Both the position numbers and the translations under genes were made by a program. A DNA stretch of 64,000 nt from Limnohabitans sp. (GTDB taxonomy: Bacteria > Pseudomonadota > Gammaproteobacteria > Burkholderiales > Burkholderiaceae_C). The stretch covers positions 1 to 64,000 of the forward strand of contig VERE01000012.1 of the NCBI GenBank assembly GCA_018882835.1, written 5' to 3'. The notes beneath the pieces are model-generated. The model saw only the letters and a program-made list of their open reading frames with translations. It had not been told where the DNA came from and did not search any database. Below are positions 17,291-25,218 of this stretch, piece by piece; within the stretch, counting starts at the first letter, position 1, and each line of letters starts with the position of its first letter.

Positions 17291-18076
17291 ATGAAGCTTC
17301 AAGACAACCAACTCAAGGCCTCGTTCAAAAACCACCAACTGCAACTGGGCCTGTGGTGCGCCCTCTCCAGCAGCTACTCTGCCGAAATCGTGGCGGGCTC
17401 GGGCTACGACTGGTTGAACCTGGACATGGAGCACTCGCCCAACGACCTGTACACCATCCTGACGCAACTGCAAGCCTTGGCCGCCTACCCGGTGGAGCCG
17501 GTGGTTCGGCCCATTCGCTTTGACAAAGACCTGATCAAGCAGTACCTTGATCTGGGTGTGCGCAACCTGATCCTGCCCAATGTGGAATCTGCAGAGATGG
17601 CGCAAGCCATCGTGGCTGCCACCCGCTACCCGGGACGCGGCATTCGTGGCGTGGCGGGCCAACAGCGCGCCAACCGCTGGGGGCGCGTGCCCAACTACCA
17701 TGCAACGGCAGACCAGCAGTTGTGCATCATGGTGCAGATCGAATCGGAAGCCGGCGTGAAAAACGCCAAAGCCATTGCTCAAGTGGAAGGCATTGATGCG
17801 GTGTTCGTTGGCCCCAATGATCTTGCCGCCAGCATGGGGTACCTGGGACAGTCGGGGCATGCCACGGTGCAAGACACCATCCGCAACATTCGCAACGTCA
17901 TACAGGAGACCGGCAAGGGCGCCGGTATTTTGGCTGCCTCCCCGGCCGATGGCCACCGTTACATCGAGTGGGGCTACACCATGGTGGGCATCGGCTCCGA
18001 CCAAGGCTTGTTGATCAAGGCCAGCGACGATCTGATTGGCCAGTTCCGCAAAGACTTGAGCGCGAAAAAATCCTGA
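17291..18076 (+). CDS. HpcH/HpaI-family class II aldolase
   Basis: 261 residues. The family cleaves 4-hydroxy-2-oxo acids to pyruvate and an aldehyde with a divalent metal. The segment LDMEHSPND (early) and the metal ligands in MVQIESEAG and GPNDLAASMG are present. It is divergent from the HisD-like operon and is likely functionally linked, taking a 2-oxo-4-hydroxy acid to central metabolites. The intergenic 17051-17290 shows no strong palindrome by eye. Confidence 0.85.
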   Translation: MKLQDNQLKASFKNHQLQLGLWCALSSSYSAEIVAGSGYDWLNLDMEHSPNDLYTILTQLQALAAYPVEPVVRPIRFDKDLIKQYLDLGVRNLILPNVESAEMAQAIVAATRYPGRGIRGVAGQQRANRWGRVPNYHATADQQLCIMVQIESEAGVKNAKAIAQVEGIDAVFVGPNDLAASMGYLGQSGHATVQDTIRNIRNVIQETGKGAGILAASPADGHRYIEWGYTMVGIGSDQGLLIKASDDLIGQFRKDLSAKKS

Positions 18077-18176
18077 GCAAACCCGATTAAGATCTCGCCA
18101 CCTGCCTTCGGGGCATTGGAGCCTGGCTCCTCGTGTGCGCCGACAGGTGTTTCGTCCTATATCCGGAGATCTCTTC

Positions 18177-19292
18177 ATGACCCCCGTTCGCCGTTCCCTG
18201 CTCAAGGGCGCGGCAGCTCTTGGCGCGCTCAGTGCTGCGCCGCTGGCTGCCCTTGCCCAGACTACCGCCACGACTGCGCGCCGCTTCGAGCCGCGCCCAG
18301 GCACCTGGCGTGAATTCGAAATCACCACCCGTGTCGACATCGCTGCCATGGAAGGCGCCACCCGCGTCTGGGTTCCTGTGCCCAGCCTGGAAACTTCGTG
18401 GCAAACCACCCTGGACTCGCGTTTCAGCAGCAATGGCCGCAGCCGCATGCTGTCTGATGGCGTGAATGGTTTTCGCATGGTGCGGGCAGAATTTGACGCC
18501 GATGCTCGCCAACCCTTTGTGGAAGTGACCAGCTGGGTGCGCACGCAAGACCGCCGCCAAGACCTGGCAGCCGCGCCCAGCCTGACACGCCAGGAAGACG
18601 CCGCCACGCTGCGCTATCACACCCGCGCCACCCAGCTTTTGCCCACCGACGGGATCGTGCGCACAACGGCACTGAAAATCACTCAAGGCGCCAAGAGCGA
18701 CCAGGAAAAGGCCCGTGCCATTTATGACTGGGTTGTCGCCAACGCCTGGCGCGAACCCAAGGTGCGGGGTTGCGGCGAAGGGGACATCAAAACCATGCTC
18801 GAAACAGGCAACCTCGGTGGCAAATGTGCCGACATCAATGCCTTGTTCGTGGGTTTGTGCCGCGCCGTAGGTTTGCCTGCCCGTGACGTGTATGGCATTC
18901 GCCTGGTGCCCTCGGCATTTGGTTACAAAGAACTTTCGGGCAACCCTGCCAACCTCAAGGGTGCGCAACATTGCCGCGCCGAGGTGTACCTGCAAGCCCA
19001 TGGCTGGGTGGCGATGGACCCGGCAGATGTGGCGAAAGTCATGCGCCTTGAAACCAGCGAATGGCTCAAGTCCACAGCGCACCCCGTCGTACAACCGGTC
19101 TACCGCGGCTTGATGGGCGGCTGGGAGGGCAATTGGCTGGGTTGGAACACAGCCCACGATGTCAGCTTGCCGGGTGGCAAAGAAGGTCCGTTGGGCTTCT
19201 TTATGTACCCCGTGGCAGAGAACGAGCAAGGCCGTTTTGACTCCTACGCCCCCGACAGCTTCCGATACCAGATCACCGCCCGTGAACTCTGA
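18177..19292 (+). CDS. Exported transglutaminase-like protein
   Basis: 371 residues from ATG 18177. The N-terminus RRSLLKGAAALGAL is a twin-arginine-like signal, with cleavage likely after AALAQ (28). The transglutaminase-core triad is Cys217 (GGKCAD), His265 (AQHCRAEV) and Asp281 (MDPADV). Bacterial members act as cysteine proteases or amidases in the periplasm. It overlaps the TlpA-like gene by 11 bp, and the pair may act together on envelope proteins. The upstream in-frame ATG at 18135 would place the signal internally and is rejected. Confidence 0.83.
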   Translation: MTPVRRSLLKGAAALGALSAAPLAALAQTTATTARRFEPRPGTWREFEITTRVDIAAMEGATRVWVPVPSLETSWQTTLDSRFSSNGRSRMLSDGVNGFRMVRAEFDADARQPFVEVTSWVRTQDRRQDLAAAPSLTRQEDAATLRYHTRATQLLPTDGIVRTTALKITQGAKSDQEKARAIYDWVVANAWREPKVRGCGEGDIKTMLETGNLGGKCADINALFVGLCRAVGLPARDVYGIRLVPSAFGYKELSGNPANLKGAQHCRAEVYLQAHGWVAMDPADVAKVMRLETSEWLKSTAHPVVQPVYRGLMGGWEGNWLGWNTAHDVSLPGGKEGPLGFFMYPVAENEQGRFDSYAPDSFRYQITAREL

Positions 19293-19815
19293 ACGCCTCC
19301 GCGCCATTGCGAGCGCAGCGCGGCGATCGCTGACTGCCGTGCTGCTGATCGCCTGCAGCCAGTGGTCTTTCGCTCAATACGAAAAACAGCCCTGGCCTGA
19401 CAAGCAAGCCTTGCCTGTACTGCATGGCACCGACCAGAACGGCAAGGTTTGGGATCTGAAAGCCTTGAAGGGCAAGGCAGTGATTTTGAATTTCTGGGCA
19501 ACCTGGTGCGCCCCTTGCAAAGAAGAGTTGCCATCGCTTCAAACGCTGGCAGATCTGCAAGAAGGCGCCCTGCAGGTGCTGACGGTGAACGTGAAAGAGC
19601 CTGCGCAGCGGGCCTGGCGCTATGCCCACGCAACGGGTCTTCAAGTGCCAGTGATCCCCGACCCGAAAGGGGAGTTGGCACAGGCCTTTGGCGTCAAAGT
19701 GTTTCCCACCACCCTCGTGATCGATGTGCAAGGGCAGCCTTTGTACCGCGTCGTCGGCGCAGTGGATTGGACCGACCCCAATAGTCCCGCTGTCATCTCG
19801 CGCAAAGGCCGCTGA
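19282..19815 (+). CDS. TlpA-like thioredoxin/thiol-disulfide protein with repeat-derived N-terminus
   Basis: 177 residues from GTG 19282, overlapping the transglutaminase gene. The thioredoxin active site FWATWCAPCK has Cys76 and Cys79, and the cis-Pro region is VKVFPTTLVID. The N-terminus is a signal peptide; LIAC (22-25) could be a lipobox. Codons for residues 7 to 16 (RAIASAARRS) coincide with the REP-like repeat seen at 13.7 and 25.1 kb, so the signal peptide seems partly made from a repeat. It probably reduces periplasmic disulfides. Confidence 0.8.
   Translation: MNSERLRAIASAARRSLTAVLLIACSQWSFAQYEKQPWPDKQALPVLHGTDQNGKVWDLKALKGKAVILNFWATWCAPCKEELPSLQTLADLQEGALQVLTVNVKEPAQRAWRYAHATGLQVPVIPDPKGELAQAFGVKVFPTTLVIDVQGQPLYRVVGAVDWTDPNSPAVISRKGR
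19302..19330. repeat. REP-like unit inside a coding region
   Basis: GCCATTGCGAGCGCAGCGCG and the following GCGATCGC match the core of the units at 13766 and 25126 but lie in frame within the 5' end of the TlpA-like gene. The matching part is short, so the unit is partial. Confidence 0.6.
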
Positions 19816-19870
19816 TCTGCTTGCGTTGCAACGTTGCCGAGGCCCTTGGGCCATGCAACAGCGTGGTATT

Positions 19871-20578
19871 TCAAGCGCCGGTTTGGCGGTACAGGGCGTT
19901 GGCGCGGGTGAGGTGCTCTTCCATGGCTTGCACAGCGCGTTGCGGGTCGTTGCTCGCAATGGCGTCCACGATGCGTTGGTGCTCGGCCAAGGTGAGCGCT
20001 TCAGCACCTGGGGCACGCACAATCGATTGGTAATAGGCGCTGGCCCAGCCAAACAATGCTTCCACAATGGCAGGGAAAATGGGGTTGCCTGAAATGCGCG
20101 CGATCTCGCGATGAAACAGCATATCGAGTTTCATGAACTGATCCAGGTTGACCATGGATGCGCGGTGCTCTTCGATGCGTTGCTGCAAGCGCAACACATC
20201 GTCGGGCGTGGCGCGCTCTGCGGCACAACGGACCATGCCAGTTTCCAAGAACAGGCGCGCCTCTTTCAAGTGCGCAAGCATTTCGGGTTGCATCCGCAGC
20301 AAGTGCCGCGCGCCCCCTGCAATTTGCTCGATCAGCAAATGCGCTGTGGGCACCACCACTCTGGCGCGTTCGCCATGCGATATCTCCACAATGCCGGAGC
20401 GCGCCAACTCTTGCAAGGCTTCGCGGACTGCGACGCGGCCTACGCCGTACACCTCCATGAGCTCGCGCTCGGAGGGCAGCTGCTCTCCCGCAGCGATTTC
20501 ACCGGACTCGATGCGCTGCATCAAGCGGTCCACAATCTCCTGGTACAGCTTTCGCCGCTGAATGGGTTCTGTGCTCAT
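19871..20578 (-). CDS. GntR-family (FCD/FadR-type) regulator
   Basis: 235 residues from ATG 20578. The N-terminal winged helix contains GEQLPSERELMEVYGVGRVAVREALQ, of which LPSERELM and VGRVAVREAL are the GntR hallmarks. The C-terminal FCD domain has His-rich metal or ligand positions (FHREIA; EHQRIVDAI; EEHLTRA). It overlaps the kinase stop by 4 bp, so it is the last gene of the RuBisCO-like operon and is likely its local regulator. Confidence 0.85.
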   Translation of the reverse strand: MSTEPIQRRKLYQEIVDRLMQRIESGEIAAGEQLPSERELMEVYGVGRVAVREALQELARSGIVEISHGERARVVVPTAHLLIEQIAGGARHLLRMQPEMLAHLKEARLFLETGMVRCAAERATPDDVLRLQQRIEEHRASMVNLDQFMKLDMLFHREIARISGNPIFPAIVEALFGWASAYYQSIVRAPGAEALTLAEHQRIVDAIASNDPQRAVQAMEEHLTRANALYRQTGA

Positions 20579-21951
20579 GGGTGCCCACGCAAAACGTCGC
20601 CATAAAAAGACGCTGTGCCCATTTGACCACCCTTGAGCACAATTTCCAAACCATCGCGTGCGGCATTGGATGACCAGGCTCGGCAAAGGGGCGCGCCCGG
20701 GGCCAAGCCCGCGGCAACAGTCAAAGCTTGAATGCCCAGATGGCTGGCGACGGCGCCCGAACTGTCGCCCCCCGCGACCACGACACGGCGCACGCTGGAG
20801 GCAGCCAGCAAGCGTTGCATGATGTCGGCCAGGCACTCGCCAATGCGATGGGCCGCTTTGGAAGGTTCGAGGTTGGCAGCGCGTGCTGTGGCCTGGAAAT
20901 TTTTCACAGCGGGATCGTCTGGGCCCTTTGCAGAGTAAATGACGGGCGAGACACCCCGACCCAACGCATCCAACGCGGCGCGTACAACCCGCGCCAATTC
21001 AGAGGCCTGCGTGCGCGGGTCCAGGCATTGGGCAATGTCGAGTCGATCCACATGAAAGCCGTGGGCTTGCGCCCACTCGATTTGCGCAGCGCTCATCGGG
21101 GAGCAACTGCCACTGACCACAGCAATGGCCTCGGCCTGATGCGCCAGCGGCAAACTGGGCTCGGGGGGCAACCAGCCCAACGCGCGCCAATAAGCGACCA
21201 GGGCGTACTGCAAGCCGGAAGACGAGGCGCTGAAAATGCCTGACCCGCGGTTCTCCCACACCAGGCGGCCCGCTTCGATTTGGGACGCAGGGTCCACCAC
21301 ATCGATCATCACCACAGGTTGGTCATCGCCTTGCAAGGCAGACAGACGGTTCGAGGCTTGCCCTTGCGCGATCTGAGCCACGTCAATCAGGCCGATGCGA
21401 CGCTGGGTTTGCGCCGCCAGGTGGACTCGCAAGTCGCCCTCGTTCATGGGTGTTACAGGATGGCGCGACATGGTCGGATGCCGATCGATGCGGTAGACCT
21501 CCCCTTGCGCCGCCGCAAACAAATGCCCAAAAGCCTGGTAACGCTGCAAACGCGGCGCTCCCACCACCATGGGCGACCATGGGGCTTGGGTTTCGGTCAC
21601 CCCCAGATCGATGGCTTGACCAATCGACCCGACCGTGGGCGAAGAGTCAAAGGTGGAACACACCTTGTACTGAAGAATCGGCGCCTGCAGTGAGGACAAG
21701 GCTTTGAAAGCCTGCGGCAGTTGCGCTCGCATCCATGCGGGCGATTGTCCCCGCGACTGACCGGCCAGGCCCACACATTTCATGTCGGCAAAGCGCGCCA
21801 GGTCTGTCGGCTGCGGTGGCTCGAGAAACAATACCGTGGGCACACCAGCGGCGGTGAAGGCTTCCATCACGTCGGTGGAGCCGGTGAAGTCATCGCCGTA
21901 GTACGCCAACAAGCGTCCTGCGGGCATCACTTCCTGAGAAGCTTGGGTCAT
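20575..21951 (-). CDS. Four-carbon acid sugar kinase family (DUF1537), OiaK-like
   Basis: 458 residues. The N-terminal YYGDDFTGSTDVMEAF is the DUF1537 signature; the C-terminal nucleotide domain holds VVAGGDSSGAVASHLG. Family members phosphorylate acid sugars (OtnK, DtnK) or 3-oxo-isoapionate (OiaK). It sits 4 bp after a RuBisCO-like gene, and OiaK-RLP pairs are known from D-apiose/D-apionate pathways. That makes OiaK the leading assignment, but tetronate kinase remains possible. Confidence 0.75.
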   Translation of the reverse strand: MTQASQEVMPAGRLLAYYGDDFTGSTDVMEAFTAAGVPTVLFLEPPQPTDLARFADMKCVGLAGQSRGQSPAWMRAQLPQAFKALSSLQAPILQYKVCSTFDSSPTVGSIGQAIDLGVTETQAPWSPMVVGAPRLQRYQAFGHLFAAAQGEVYRIDRHPTMSRHPVTPMNEGDLRVHLAAQTQRRIGLIDVAQIAQGQASNRLSALQGDDQPVVMIDVVDPASQIEAGRLVWENRGSGIFSASSSGLQYALVAYWRALGWLPPEPSLPLAHQAEAIAVVSGSCSPMSAAQIEWAQAHGFHVDRLDIAQCLDPRTQASELARVVRAALDALGRGVSPVIYSAKGPDDPAVKNFQATARAANLEPSKAAHRIGECLADIMQRLLAASSVRRVVVAGGDSSGAVASHLGIQALTVAAGLAPGAPLCRAWSSNAARDGLEIVLKGGQMGTASFYGDVLRGHP

Positions 21952-21955
21952 GCCG

Positions 21956-23200
21956 TTACCAAAAAGTCAGGGCGCTTTTCAGCGCAGGCCGGGTCTGGGC
22001 GTAGTCCGCCAGGCTGATGCCCTGCATGGCGGCCTCCCAGGCTTCGCGCAATGCCGTGACGCCGGCAGCCACGCCGTTCGGATGCCCAAAAATGCCGCCG
22101 CCAGCGGTGCATATCAAATCTGCGTTGCCCAGGGCGGCATAGGTGTCGTGCGCTTGCAAGCCGGTTTGCGCCGAGCTGAACACGGGCACGGCTTGCATGG
22201 CGGCATCCGCATACAAAGGTTGAATCACAGAGCGTGCGGCCGCCACCACCACCTCGTCGGGGTCGCTGAATTTGTTGCGCAGTCCATTCACATGCAAATG
22301 GTCGGCACCGGCCAGGCGCCACAATTTTTGCCAAGCAGCAAATTCCCAGCCCAAGGCAGGGCTGCGCGTCAGGTAACCCCAGCCTGCACGGTGCCCATGG
22401 ATGGGCAGCTGACTGTGCTTGCGCAATGCCGTCATGCCCACCAGGCCAATCGCGTTGAGACACACCATGACACAGGTGCCCTGGTGCTGCATGACCCAGT
22501 CGTGGCGACGCTTCATCTGATCCAGCTCGCCCGTGATATTGAACGCCACCATCGCACGGCGGCCTGTCTTGTCAGCGGCCTGATTGACCACTTTCATCAC
22601 GGCGCTGACGCGCTCTTCAAACGGACAGTGCGGGCCATCGGCTTGCAACTCATCGTCCTTGATGAAGTCAATGCCCCCGTCCACCAGCATTCTCACTTGC
22701 TCGGCGGTTTCTGCCGGGTTCAAGCCCACACTGGGCTTGATGATGGTGCCAATCAAGGGGCCTTGCGCCACGCCACTGAGTTGGCGCGTGCCAGCCATGC
22801 CAAAAGCAGGACCGGGGTAGGCTTGGGCGAACGCAGGTGGCAGTTGCAGATCCAGCAAACGCAGGCCCGAGACTTGTCGCAACTCAAACAAATTGCCTGC
22901 CACTGTGGCCATCAGCGTGGGCAGACAGGGCCCCAGGTTTTCCAAAGGCCAGGACAGCTCCAGCAAACACTGCGTGTAACTGTTCGAAGGCATGCCACCC
23001 GGCAAGCTGGGCTGGGCGACGCGATCCAGCAGTTGCAAGGACTCGACGCGCGCGCCAGAGCGGGCCTTGAGCTCGGGCGTTTCCGCCGCGAGCTTTAAAA
23101 AAGTGCCGCTGGATTGCTCACCTGCAATGACCTCGGCAGCGCGGGTCGGGTCATCGCCCGTTTCAAGCCAGTAACGGGCATGAATCCGCTGAGAGCTCAC
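21956..23200 (-). CDS. RuBisCO-like protein (OiaX-type candidate)
   Basis: 414 residues, RuBisCO large-subunit superfamily. Lys155 (IIKPSVGL), the metal-site Lys181-Asp183-Glu184 (DFIKDDE) and the His/Arg pair in IHGHRAGWG are kept, as is the phosphate-binding AGGGIFGHPNG. The loop-6 region does not look like true RuBisCO, and there is no small subunit or phosphoribulokinase nearby. With a DUF1537 kinase next to it, the likely reaction is on 3-oxo-isoapionate-4-phosphate, by transcarboxylase/hydrolase (OiaX) or decarboxylase chemistry. Choice between these is not possible by eye. Confidence 0.8.
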   Translation of the reverse strand: MSSQRIHARYWLETGDDPTRAAEVIAGEQSSGTFLKLAAETPELKARSGARVESLQLLDRVAQPSLPGGMPSNSYTQCLLELSWPLENLGPCLPTLMATVAGNLFELRQVSGLRLLDLQLPPAFAQAYPGPAFGMAGTRQLSGVAQGPLIGTIIKPSVGLNPAETAEQVRMLVDGGIDFIKDDELQADGPHCPFEERVSAVMKVVNQAADKTGRRAMVAFNITGELDQMKRRHDWVMQHQGTCVMVCLNAIGLVGMTALRKHSQLPIHGHRAGWGYLTRSPALGWEFAAWQKLWRLAGADHLHVNGLRNKFSDPDEVVVAAARSVIQPLYADAAMQAVPVFSSAQTGLQAHDTYAALGNADLICTAGGGIFGHPNGVAAGVTALREAWEAAMQGISLADYAQTRPALKSALTFW

Positions 23201-24174
23201 TTGAAGTCTTGAATCTTGCGGATGTTGTCGGCGCCAAACTCTTTCGAGTAATTGGCGTAGGTGGCACGCAGGGATTCACGGAAAGCCGCGCCATCGACCT
23301 TGCGCACCACAGTCATGCCTTCTTTTTCAAGCTGTGCGATGCCGTTGGCTTCGTCCTCGTTGACCTTCTGACGCTGTGCCACCGTGGCTTTCTTGGCCGC
23401 CTCGTAAAACACCTTTTTGTCGGCTTCGCTGAGCTTGTTCATCACGCGCGGGGAGGTCAGGTAAAGCGCGGGTGAATACACATGGCCGGTCAGCGACAAA
23501 TGCTTTTGCACTTGCGAAAACTTGGAGGACAGGATCACGGGGATGGGGTTCTCCTGACCATCGACGGTGCCCTGCTGCAGCGCGCCAAACACTTCCGGGA
23601 AAGCCATGGGCGTGGGCTGAATGCCAAAGGCGCGATAGCCTTCCATGTGCACCTTGTTTTCCATGGTGCGCATCTTCAGACCCGATGCATCTTCGGGCTT
23701 GACGATGGAACGCTTGCTGTTGGTCATGTGACGGAAGCCGTTTTCAGTCCAGGCCAGGGCCACCAGACCTTTGGCGGGGAACTTGGTCAGCAGCTCCTGG
23801 CCGGGGCCATCCAGGTAACGGCGTGCATGGTCGTAGTCACGGAACAAGAAGGGAATGTCCACGATTTTCACTTCGGGCACGAAGTTGCCCACAGGCCCGG
23901 TGGAAGTGTTGACAATGTCCAGCGTGCCCAGTTGCACCGCTTCGATCATCTCGCGCTCGCCGCCCAGGGAACCGTTGGGGAAGTGCTGGCACTTGTAACG
24001 GCCTTGCGTGCCCTTTTCGATTTCATCACACAGCACGGTCGAGCCCACGCCGTAGTGCGAGGTCTGCGTCGGGGTGTAGCCGATTTTCAGAATGGTTTGC
24101 GCGCCTGCAGCGGCGTATGCCAAGGCCAGAGCGCCAGCGATCGAGGCCAGGCGCAAGCTTTTTTCAAATGTCAT
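23197..24174 (-). CDS. TRAP-type (DctP) periplasmic binding protein without DctQM
   Basis: 325 residues with a signal peptide ending near AAGAQ (26). The DctP fold is marked by PNGSLGGEREMIEAVQLGTLD, of which the core GGEREMIEAV is diagnostic, and by the carboxylate-binding Arg region GLKMRTMEN. Its stop overlaps the RuBisCO-like start by 4 bp. No DctQ or DctM membrane gene is in the window, so it either uses a transporter encoded elsewhere or has lost it. The ligand is probably an acid sugar. Confidence 0.85.
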   Translation of the reverse strand: MTFEKSLRLASIAGALALAYAAAGAQTILKIGYTPTQTSHYGVGSTVLCDEIEKGTQGRYKCQHFPNGSLGGEREMIEAVQLGTLDIVNTSTGPVGNFVPEVKIVDIPFLFRDYDHARRYLDGPGQELLTKFPAKGLVALAWTENGFRHMTNSKRSIVKPEDASGLKMRTMENKVHMEGYRAFGIQPTPMAFPEVFGALQQGTVDGQENPIPVILSSKFSQVQKHLSLTGHVYSPALYLTSPRVMNKLSEADKKVFYEAAKKATVAQRQKVNEDEANGIAQLEKEGMTVVRKVDGAAFRESLRATYANYSKEFGADNIRKIQDFK

Positions 24175-24218
24175 GTGAGTCTCCTAAAAAAAGGGGGTTG
24201 AGGAAGCTGGAGCGGGCA

Positions 24219-25049
24219 TCAGGTGATGCGCTCAATGCTGTCGGCAATTTCTTGCTTGTCGAACACCTGCTTCCAGTCGTCGCGCATCAGGCGCGGCTTG
24301 CCGAAGGTGATGGCCTTGTTACAGGCGTCCGAGAACTGACCCGGAATCTGCTTGAAGATCACTGCCGACAAAATGGTCATATGCCCCAACAAGAAATCGC
24401 GTGCAGCCTCTGCGGGAACGCCACGCGAGACCACCTCGTCCATGGCCTCGCGCATCACGTCCAGCAAGGTGGCGCACACCGTTTCCGACAGGCCAGGCTC
24501 CAGCAAGGCCATCTGCTCCACGGTCACGCGGTACGAGCGCAGAATCGGCTGGTAGATGGTTTTGGCAATGTCTTCGCCCAAGGCAAAAGCCTCTTCGGGG
24601 CCTTGCATCAGGGCGCTGACGATCGATTGCGGCGCGGTGACGCCGCCGAAATAATCTGGCGCGCCCGGGGTGTGCACTTCGGGGCTGAAAATGGTCGGAT
24701 GGCACGGGTGCGCGACGAAATACACCAGGTCATCACGCTTGGGCAAATGGCCTGCAAAAGGGGCCGCCGCGTCCAGGGTCATGACCATAGTGCCTGCCGA
24801 CAGCTTGGGGGCAATCTCGGCCGCCAGACGGCCAATCAGAGTGTCTGGCACGGCCAGAATGACCACATCCACATTCTTCAGGGCGTCGTCTACCGAGCAG
24901 CAGGCAATGCCCAACTCGTCTTTCAGGCGCTTGCGCCCGACTTCACCCACTTCCACATGGCGCACTTCATAGCTGGACCCCATCAGGTTTTTGGACAAAC
25001 GCACGCCCATTTTTCCGCCAGCGCCAAACAATGCAATCGACTTTCCCAT
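24219..25049 (-). CDS. NAD-dependent oxidoisomerase-like protein (ApnO candidate)
   Basis: 276 residues. The Rossmann motif LFGAGGKMGVRL is at 7-18, then VVILAVPDTLIG, a cofactor-binding strand. The C-terminal part resembles phosphogluconate-dehydrogenase-like domains, with the motif HPCHPTIFSP in between. D-apionate oxidoisomerase (ApnO) has this architecture and makes 3-oxo-isoapionate, the substrate of OiaK. It is the first gene of the operon that also carries the RuBisCO-like and DUF1537 genes. The name is a context-supported guess; a plain 6PGDH-like dehydrogenase is the alternative. Confidence 0.6.
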   Translation of the reverse strand: MGKSIALFGAGGKMGVRLSKNLMGSSYEVRHVEVGEVGRKRLKDELGIACCSVDDALKNVDVVILAVPDTLIGRLAAEIAPKLSAGTMVMTLDAAAPFAGHLPKRDDLVYFVAHPCHPTIFSPEVHTPGAPDYFGGVTAPQSIVSALMQGPEEAFALGEDIAKTIYQPILRSYRVTVEQMALLEPGLSETVCATLLDVMREAMDEVVSRGVPAEAARDFLLGHMTILSAVIFKQIPGQFSDACNKAITFGKPRLMRDDWKQVFDKQEIADSIERIT

Positions 25050-25125
25050 ACCCCTCCCGGCTAAAACTGGTCAGATGGTATGATGAGTGAACCACTCAAA
25101 AGCTAAGTGTTTACCCTGATCCTTT

Positions 25126-25202
25126 TGTCATCGAGAGCGAAGCGCGGCGATCTCGCACCGGGTAGGCTTTGCTGCGGCCCCTGTGGCGCCTCCCAAGGAC
25201 GG
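25126..25202. repeat. REP-like unit upstream of dbpA
   Basis: TGTCATCGAGAGCGAAGCGC begins a unit that continues GGCGATCTCGCACCGGGTAG and ends GCGCCTCCCAAGGACG, parallel to the complete unit at 13766-13843. It lies in the divergent gap between the apionate-type operon and dbpA. Confidence 0.7.
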
Positions 25203-25218
25203 CGTTGATAATGGGTGC

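Noticed and set aside
21956-23200. The RuBisCO homologue as evidence for CO2 fixation
   Set aside because: It has the RuBisCO-like form without small subunit, phosphoribulokinase or CbbR, and sits in a kinase/TRAP/GntR sugar-acid operon.
25060-25115. TGGT and ACCA half sites before the apionate-type operon as a GntR operator
   Set aside because: The half sites are short, widely spaced and not a convincing FadR-type palindrome.
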